Assembly: GCA_946563605.1 (NCBI GenBank)
Contig: CAMNVW010000040.1
Location: 1-9,753 of the forward strand
Direction of reading: 5' to 3'
DNA: 9,753 nucleotides
Source of the DNA: an uncultured Clostridia bacterium
GTDB taxonomy: Bacteria; Bacillota; Clostridia; Oscillospirales; Ruminococcaceae
Below are positions 4,523-9,753 of this stretch, piece after piece. Numbering within the stretch: the first letter of the stretch is position 1; each line of letters begins with the position of its first letter. The notes below the pieces were generated by a model that worked only from the letters and a program-made list of their open reading frames with translations, was not told the DNA's origin and searched no databases. The position numbers and the translations under genes are program-made.

Positions 4523-5500
4523 TTAGATGTTGATGATATTATGAACTTCCAACAGGTTCTCGTCAAGTCCCTTTTTCATGGTGAGCGCTTCCAGAATATC
4601 GTAGTCGATAATTTGAGAATTTTTCTGGATGATGACGCGGTTTCCAATGCCCTGTTCCAGCAGATCGACTGCATAGCAGCCCATCTGGCTTGCGATGATA
4701 CGATCTCTTGCTGTTGGGGAGCCGCCGCGCTGAATATGACCCAAAACGGTCGCACGGGACTCTACGCCGGTATTTTCTTCGATATATCTTGCCAACGCAT
4801 GAACATCGGTGATGCCCTCGGAAACGATGATAATGAAATTATGTTTGCCGGTGCGCAGGCTGTTTTTCATCTTTCCGATGACATCGCGGTCAACGTCGAA
4901 GCCGATCTCATTGACCCAGCAGGAGGTACCGCCGCAGGCAACGCTTGCATACAGCGCCAAATGACCTGCACCATGACCCATAACCTCGATCACGGAGCAT
5001 CGGTCGTGGGACTCGGAGGTATCCCTCAGACGGTCGATTGCCTCCACCGCTGTGTTCAGCGCGGTATCAAAACCGATGGTGTAATCGGTGCAGGCGATGT
5101 CGTTGTCGATGGTTCCAGGGATTCCAATGCAGGGAACCCCTTTGAGCGAAAGCGCGCGTGCTCCCCGAAAAGAACCGTCGCCGCCGATGATGACCAAACC
5201 GTCGATGCCAAGTTCCTTGCAGACACCTACTGCCTGCATCTGACCTTCTTCTGTTTTAAACTCCATGCAGCGCGCAGAAAGCAGCATGGTTCCACCGCGG
5301 TGCAGCACATTGGAAACGGAACGGATATTCATTTCACTCGCATCGCCGTTCATCAATCCGTTGTATCCGCGGCGGATACCCAGAACCTGCATCCCTTTTT
5401 TGATTCCCGACCTTACGACCGCTCGGATGGCAGCATTCATTCCCGGTGCATCGCCGCCGCTTGTCAGCACACCGATGACCTTCTGGTTTTTATCATTCAT
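4523..5500 (-). CDS. pfkA: 6-phosphofructokinase, ATP-dependent type, with altered active and effector sites
   Basis: PfkA phosphorylates fructose 6-phosphate to fructose 1,6-bisphosphate in glycolysis, as a cytoplasmic tetramer. The 325 residues have the family's usual length. Visible motifs are SGGDAPGMNAAIR at 14-26, GGDGS at 106-110 (the Gly typical of ATP-using enzymes), GTIDND with catalytic Asp132, and ATVLGHIQRGGSP near 250-262. By-eye alignment to E. coli PfkA shows R72, D127, R162, R243, H249 and R252 conserved. R171, in the MGR motif, is replaced by His176 (MGHGAGH). Effector-site R54, E187 and K211 appear as Asp, Thr and Thr, so ADP/PEP control may be changed. The start is set by GGAGGA at 5508-5513; an in-frame ATG 60 bases earlier (5560) lacks such a site. 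It follows dnaE and precedes a CYTH gene by 27 bp. Confidence 0.97.
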   Translation of the reverse strand: MNDKNQKVIGVLTSGGDAPGMNAAIRAVVRSGIKKGMQVLGIRRGYNGLMNGDASEMNIRSVSNVLHRGGTMLLSARCMEFKTEEGQMQAVGVCKELGIDGLVIIGGDGSFRGARALSLKGVPCIGIPGTIDNDIACTDYTIGFDTALNTAVEAIDRLRDTSESHDRCSVIEVMGHGAGHLALYASVACGGTSCWVNEIGFDVDRDVIGKMKNSLRTGKHNFIIIVSEGITDVHALARYIEENTGVESRATVLGHIQRGGSPTARDRIIASQMGCYAVDLLEQGIGNRVIIQKNSQIIDYDILEALTMKKGLDENLLEVHNIINI

Positions 5501-5507
5501 AAAAAAG

Positions 5508-5513
5508 TCCTCC
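5508..5513 (-). promoter_or_regulatory. Ribosome binding site that fixes the pfkA start
   Basis: GGAGGA on the minus strand lies seven bases before the ATG at 5500. It rules out the 20-residue longer frame, whose extra residues do not resemble PfkA. Confidence 0.88.
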
Positions 5514-5570
5514 ATTGTTACACACATTTTTGTAAAGCACAGCTTACTCTCGCAGCTCATTCTGTCTTTT

Positions 5571-5610
5571 ACATTGTTTATTTATAAACATTGTTTATTA
5601 TAAAACATTT
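5571..5610. promoter_or_regulatory. Candidate pfkA promoter -10 with overlapping palindromic repeat
   Basis: On the minus strand TATAAT (5597-5602) is a consensus -10, but no good -35 is seen 17 bases upstream. Directly overlapping the expected mRNA start is a perfect 15-bp palindrome, ATAAACATTGTTTAT at 5584-5598. Read on the plus strand, ACATTGTTTATT recurs at 5571 and 5588 with a 17-bp period, and a third partial copy begins at 5605. This looks like a regulated promoter for pfkA-CYTH. The regulator is not identifiable; it does not match the CcpA or Rex consensus. Confidence 0.5.
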
Positions 5611-5696
5611 CCTCTGCACAGACTAGACTTTCCCTCACAAAATCATCATCAAACGATGCAAAAGGGGATTGAGAAAGCCTGCGGTTTCCTCGCGCC

Positions 5697-8600
5697 TTAT
5701 GCTTGCGCCGCATTATTTTTAGGTGGAACAACCACCGCTACGTTTTCCTCTCCAAGGATAACGCCCAGCTGAAAATACAGCGGCTTATTAAAGGAAATCC
5801 ACATTGTCTTCGGCGCACAAACCAGCTTCTCGCTGTCCATGAACCAAAAATAAACCGGCGTATCGCCTTCAAAAATCTCCAGATACTGCTGCGATTTGAT
5901 AAATTCACGGCTTTCCTTGGATGGCACGCGCAGATATAAGCCCGGACGCTTGCCGATTTTGCTGCGGATCTTTTTGGTTTGCTCTGTACGATTCGCTGGC
6001 GTTTGATAAACGCTCGCCGCTGCCTGTGCTTCCGCCTGCGGCACTTCCCCACCATTGATCTGCCCCAGTATGTCCTGCGGCGGCGCCATCATGCGGCAAA
6101 CCAGTTTGGCTTCTTCCTCCTCGCGGCGGCTAAGCCTGCCTTCGATGTACAGCACCTGATTTTCTTCTATCAAATAGCGGTATTGGTCGTAGGTTTGCGG
6201 AAATACCAGCATTTCCATCGAACCGCTGGTATCTTCAATGGTGACAAACGCCATATAACCGCGGCGCTTGAGGATTTTCGTTTTCTTTCCAGTGACGATG
6301 CACAGCACCTTGACGATATCGCCGTCCTGATATTTGGACTGCTGCAAAAGCGAGCCGTCCTCACCTTCTTCACCTATCAGGTTTTCAAGTTCCGTGGTTT
6401 TCAGCTGCTTTGCAACATCGCGATACTGTGCAATCGGATGTCCCGAAACATACAGTCCCGTAACCTCTTTTTCCATGGCAAGCTTGACATCCGGCGGATA
6501 CTCCTCCAAATGCGGCATTGTATAGCTTTGTTTTGCCGTCAGCTCCGGTGAATCAAACAGGTTCATCTGACCCTCCAGATTGTTTTTATAACGGTTATCA
6601 ATATCGCTCACCAATGCAGAATAATTTTCCAGCATCTCTCTGCGGTTATGTCCAAAGCTGTCGAGCGCACCGCACTTAATCAAACTTTCAATTGCGCGGC
6701 GGTTTAACTCCCGTCCGTACATCCTTTCGCAGAGGTCGTCCAAATCGTGGAACGGCCCGTTTGCATCTCGTTCCTGCACAAGCGCTTCCATCACGCCCTT
6801 GCCCAAATTCTTGACGCCTAAAAATCCAAAGCGGATACAGCCGTCCTCAACGGTAAAGCCTGTATTGCTGTGGTTGATGTCCGGCGGCAGAATCTTAATT
6901 TTCATCAGCTCACATTCTTTCAAATAGCCGAGCATTTTGTCGGTATTATCCAGAATACTCGTCAGCAGCGCCGCCATATATTCCTTTGGATAATGTGCTT
7001 TTAAGTAAGCGGTACGATACGCAACCAAAGCATAGGCAGCCGCATGGGATTTATTGAACGCATAGGACGCAAAGGAACTCATCTCGTCAAAGATTTCATT
7101 GGCGATTTTTTCGCTGATTCCATTTGCAACGCAGCCGGTACATTCCATCGAGCCATCCTCTTTTTTGGCGCCCCAGATAAAGTTTTGACGCTCTTTTTCC
7201 ATGACGTCATGCTTTTTCTTCGCCATCGCGCGGCGCACCAAGTCTGCACGCCCGTAGGAATAGCCTGCCAGTTCGCGGCAGATCTGCATAACCTGCTCCT
7301 GATAAACAATACAGCCGTAGGTAACATCAAGAATATTTTGGAGCATCGGCGTTTTGTAGGTGATTTCCTGCGGATTGTGACGGTTGCGGATATACTTCGG
7401 AATCGAATCCATCGGTCCCGGACGGTACAGCGAGATAACCGCAATCAAATCCTCCACCGATTCCGGTTTTAACTGAGTGAGCACCTGTCTCATACCGCCC
7501 GACTCGAACTGGAACACACCCTTTGCCTGACCCTTGGACATCATCTCAAAGGTCAGCGGGTCGGACAGAGAAATCGTTTCAATATCAAAATCCGGTTCGT
7601 TTTTTCGCACCATTTCCTGCGCGTCGCTGATTACGGTCAGGTTGCGCAGCCCCAGAAAGTCCATTTTGAGCAGGCCCAGCTCTTCCAGCGTTGTCATCGT
7701 GTACTGGGTCACGATTGCTTCATCATTTTTTGCAAGCGGAACATATTTTTCCACTGCATCCCTTGCGATAACGACACCGGCGGCATGGGTGGAGGCATGG
7801 CGCGGCATTCCCTCAATTTTCATCGCCTGGTCGATCAGCTCTTTGACCTGCGGGTCACTCTCATACATCACCTTTAAGTCCGATGAACGCTCCAAAGCCT
7901 TTTCAATGGTCATATGCAGTTCCATCGGAATTGCCTTGGCGACTTTATCCACCTGCTGATAATCCATGCCCAACACACGACCGACATCTCGAACGCCGCC
8001 GCGTGCCGCCATTGTACCAAAGGTAATGATCTGCGCTACGCGGTCTTTGCCGTATTTGCGGATGACGTAGTCGATGACTTCCTCGCGGCGTTCGCCAAAG
8101 TCAATATCGAAGTCCGGCATACTCACACGCTCTGGGTTGAGGAAACGTTCAAAGAGAAGATTATATTTCATCGGGTCGATACCGGTGATGCCGATGCAAT
8201 AAGCAGCCATACTGCCTGCACCTGAACCGCGTCCCGGACCGACCGAAATGCCGTTTCGTTTTGCGTAGTCAATAAAATCCCACACAATCAAATAGTAATC
8301 GACATAGCCCATCTTCTCGATGACGGACAGTTCATATTCCAGCCGCTCGCAGTATTCCTGCGGCGGATTTTCCCCATAGTTGCGGTAAAAGCCCTCGTAG
8401 CATTGATCTCGGAAGAAGGTGACGTTGTCCCTGCCGTCCGGCGCTTCAAAGCGTGGGAGGATGTGGTGTCCGAAAGTAAATTCCACCTCACACCGTTGTG
8501 CAATCTTTTCTGTGTTGTCAAGGGCTTCCTGAATGATACTTTCGTCCCCGATACACTCCCGCATTGCGCTGTGCATTTCCTCACGGGATTTGACATAGAA

Positions 8601-9329
8601 CTCCTGCGTCTCAAATTCCATTCCGTTGTCTTCTTCAATCGTATGGTTCGTCTGGATACAGAGCAGGATTTTTTGTGTCGCACTGTCCTCCTTCGTCAGA
8701 TAGTGGCAGTCGTTTGTCGCAACCAATCCTACCCCCAGCTCACGCGAAATGCGCACCAGATCTGGAATGATCCGCTGCTGTTCTTTGATGCCGTGATTTT
8801 GCAGCTCGATAAAATAGTGATCTTTTCCAAAAACATCCAGATAAAACTGCGCTATCTGTTTTGCCTGTTCATATCCGCTCCGGCTGAGTGCGCGCGGCAC
8901 TTCGCCTGCAAGACACGCCGACAGCGCAATCAAACCTTCCGAATGTTCTTTGAGCATTTCATGGTCGATACGCGGCTTAAAATAAAATCCTTCAGTATAG
9001 CTGCGGGAAACCATTTTAATCAGATTTTGATAACCTGTCTGATTTTCGCACAGCAAAACCAGATGATACGGAGAATTATCCATTCCGCTCACCTTATCAA
9101 AACGGGTTCTTGGCGCAACATACACCTCGCACCCGATGATCGGGCGGATGCCGTTTGCCTTTGCTTCCTTATAAAAATCAATCGCACCGTACATTGCGCC
9201 ATGGTCGGTAATCGCCACAGCGTCCTGCCCCAGATCCTTCGCCCGTTGGACAAGCTGTTTGATCCGGCACGCGCCGTCCAGCAGGCTGTATTCGCTGTGA
9301 ACGTGCAGATGAACAAAATTGTCTCCCAT
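5697..9329 (-). CDS. dnaE: DNA polymerase III alpha subunit, DnaE type
   Basis: DnaE is a replicative DNA polymerase of the cytoplasmic replisome. The 1210-residue product starts MGDNFVHLHVHSEYSLLDG, the usual beginning of the family. The PHP domain (about 5-270) keeps many metal-ligand candidates: H7, H9, H11, D18, D42-H43, E68, H89, C139, D207 and H209. GPGRGSGAGS is at 364-373. The catalytic aspartates are D408 and D410 (PDFDIDF) and D557 (KMDFLGL). A QMNLF beta-clamp-binding motif lies at 921-925, an OB fold at about 1003-1082, and a C-terminal domain near 1120-1205. The ATG at 9329 is chosen because the 29 residues before it are non-homologous and overlap whiA. AAAGGGG lies 12 bases upstream and AGGA two bases upstream. 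It lies 52 bp after whiA, and no clear terminator follows, so read-through into pfkA is possible. Firmicutes usually also have PolC elsewhere. Confidence 0.98.
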   Translation of the reverse strand: MGDNFVHLHVHSEYSLLDGACRIKQLVQRAKDLGQDAVAITDHGAMYGAIDFYKEAKANGIRPIIGCEVYVAPRTRFDKVSGMDNSPYHLVLLCENQTGYQNLIKMVSRSYTEGFYFKPRIDHEMLKEHSEGLIALSACLAGEVPRALSRSGYEQAKQIAQFYLDVFGKDHYFIELQNHGIKEQQRIIPDLVRISRELGVGLVATNDCHYLTKEDSATQKILLCIQTNHTIEEDNGMEFETQEFYVKSREEMHSAMRECIGDESIIQEALDNTEKIAQRCEVEFTFGHHILPRFEAPDGRDNVTFFRDQCYEGFYRNYGENPPQEYCERLEYELSVIEKMGYVDYYLIVWDFIDYAKRNGISVGPGRGSGAGSMAAYCIGITGIDPMKYNLLFERFLNPERVSMPDFDIDFGERREEVIDYVIRKYGKDRVAQIITFGTMAARGGVRDVGRVLGMDYQQVDKVAKAIPMELHMTIEKALERSSDLKVMYESDPQVKELIDQAMKIEGMPRHASTHAAGVVIARDAVEKYVPLAKNDEAIVTQYTMTTLEELGLLKMDFLGLRNLTVISDAQEMVRKNEPDFDIETISLSDPLTFEMMSKGQAKGVFQFESGGMRQVLTQLKPESVEDLIAVISLYRPGPMDSIPKYIRNRHNPQEITYKTPMLQNILDVTYGCIVYQEQVMQICRELAGYSYGRADLVRRAMAKKKHDVMEKERQNFIWGAKKEDGSMECTGCVANGISEKIANEIFDEMSSFASYAFNKSHAAAYALVAYRTAYLKAHYPKEYMAALLTSILDNTDKMLGYLKECELMKIKILPPDINHSNTGFTVEDGCIRFGFLGVKNLGKGVMEALVQERDANGPFHDLDDLCERMYGRELNRRAIESLIKCGALDSFGHNRREMLENYSALVSDIDNRYKNNLEGQMNLFDSPELTAKQSYTMPHLEEYPPDVKLAMEKEVTGLYVSGHPIAQYRDVAKQLKTTELENLIGEEGEDGSLLQQSKYQDGDIVKVLCIVTGKKTKILKRRGYMAFVTIEDTSGSMEMLVFPQTYDQYRYLIEENQVLYIEGRLSRREEEEAKLVCRMMAPPQDILGQINGGEVPQAEAQAAASVYQTPANRTEQTKKIRSKIGKRPGLYLRVPSKESREFIKSQQYLEIFEGDTPVYFWFMDSEKLVCAPKTMWISFNKPLYFQLGVILGEENVAVVVPPKNNAAQA

Positions 9330-9381
9330 AATCCTGCTGCACCCCTTTCTTTCGCTCTTCCTTTTCCCGATTTCTGCCTTC

Positions 9382-9753
9382 CTATCTATCTGACAATTCT
9401 CTGGTCTGCTTTGCAATCTGGCTGATTTTTTGCAGACGGTGGTTGATGCCCGAACGTGAAACGCCCAAAAGCTCCCCTAACTCACGCAAAGACATTTCAG
9501 GATGTTTGAGCCTTGCTTCGCCCGTTTCTTTGAGCGGCACTTCCATTGTTTCAAAAACGCCTGTCTTTTTTAAATATCGAATGTCCGCCGCCTGCACCGT
9601 CGCCGCGCTGACCGTCTTTTCAATGTTCGAGGTCTCGCAGTTGGTGACGCGGTTGACTTTGTTGCGCATATCTTTGTATATCTTCACATTGACAATGTCC
9701 ATCATCGCACCCGTCGCACCCACCATCGTCAGCAGTTCTTCGATGGATTGGCT
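9382..9753 (-). CDS. whiA: WhiA sporulation/cell-division regulator, C-terminal part
   Basis: The frame is open to the right edge of the window, giving 123 visible C-terminal residues and a TAG at 9382-9384. The upstream part (two LAGLIDADG-like domains) is outside. Residues visible match WhiA: LLTMVGATGAMMDIVNVKIYKDMRNKVNRVTNCETSNIEKTVSAA, then a helix-turn-helix reading MSLRELGELLGVSRSGINHRLQKI. WhiA is a DNA-binding protein linked to sporulation in Streptomyces and to cell division and chromosome segregation in Bacillus. In Firmicutes it commonly follows rapZ and yvcK, which would be expected beyond the right edge. The dnaE start lies 52 bp downstream in the same direction, so co-transcription is likely. 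Confidence 0.95.
   Translation of the reverse strand, partial: SQSIEELLTMVGATGAMMDIVNVKIYKDMRNKVNRVTNCETSNIEKTVSAATVQAADIRYLKKTGVFETMEVPLKETGEARLKHPEMSLRELGELLGVSRSGINHRLQKISQIAKQTRELSDR

Noticed and set aside
4541..5587. Open plus-strand frame of 348 codons antisense to pfkA
   Set aside because: It mirrors the strongly conserved pfkA reading frame, has no ribosome binding site and shows no recognisable domain.
5610..5696. Terminator directly after dnaE
   Set aside because: Only a short imperfect stem (around 5671-5690) is present, with a mismatch on the minus strand and no T run.
8403..9425. Open plus-strand frame of 340 codons antisense to dnaE
   Set aside because: It is a shadow of the DnaE PHP region, where every residue of the minus-strand frame fits the family.
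1..9753. Mobile elements, CRISPR arrays, tRNA or rRNA genes
   Set aside because: No transposase or integrase frame, no regularly spaced direct repeat array, and no tRNA- or rRNA-like stretch was found on reading the window.

Overview
The window is about 9.75 kb of bacterial chromosome, most likely from a Gram-positive anaerobe of the class Clostridia and plausibly an Oscillospiraceae/Ruminococcaceae-like gut bacterium. The evidence is the minus-strand order whiA-dnaE-pfkA (an order familiar in clostridial chromosomes), strong AGGAGG-like ribosome binding sites, a DnaE-type polymerase III alpha subunit, and the intermediate base composition. The species assignment is inference; there is no rRNA or other taxonomic marker.

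Positions 1-1443 (plus strand) hold the end of a lysine/diaminopimelate operon. It contains dapB (cut by the left edge), a stand-alone pair of ACT domains resembling the regulatory end of aspartokinase, and a small cysteine-rich reading frame that starts on the ACT gene's stop codon. A strong GAAA-loop terminator closes the operon. Positions 1445-1702 carry no gene but a run of short palindromes resembling a dispersed repeat element.

Positions 1703-3281 hold two divergent genes. On the minus strand is a ricin-B-type beta-trefoil protein with a proline/lysine octapeptide-repeat tail and no signal peptide. On the plus strand is a Cro/CI-type repressor with an S24 (LexA/UmuD-like) self-cleavage domain. 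Their promoters share a near-identical extended -10 element, and a 14-bp direct repeat lies between them. A bidirectional terminator follows the repressor.

Positions 3323-3989 hold a second divergent pair. A 60-residue ribbon-helix-helix DNA-binding protein is on the minus strand and a SLOG/DUF2493-type Rossmann protein is on the plus strand. The gap between them contains two copies of a palindromic operator and an 11-bp inverted repeat. A two-way terminator overlaps the end of the SLOG gene.

Positions 4007-9753 (minus strand) form a housekeeping cluster read right to left: the end of whiA, dnaE, pfkA and a CYTH-domain triphosphate-tunnel protein 27 bp after pfkA. The pfkA upstream gap has a consensus -10 and an overlapping 15-bp palindrome, so pfkA-CYTH may have its own regulated promoter. 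The most distinctive points are the unusual PfkA active-site and effector-site residues, the RHH-SLOG pair with its operators, the lectin-like protein beside a self-cleaving repressor, and the free aspartokinase-like regulatory subunit. No transposase, CRISPR array, tRNA or rRNA was seen.
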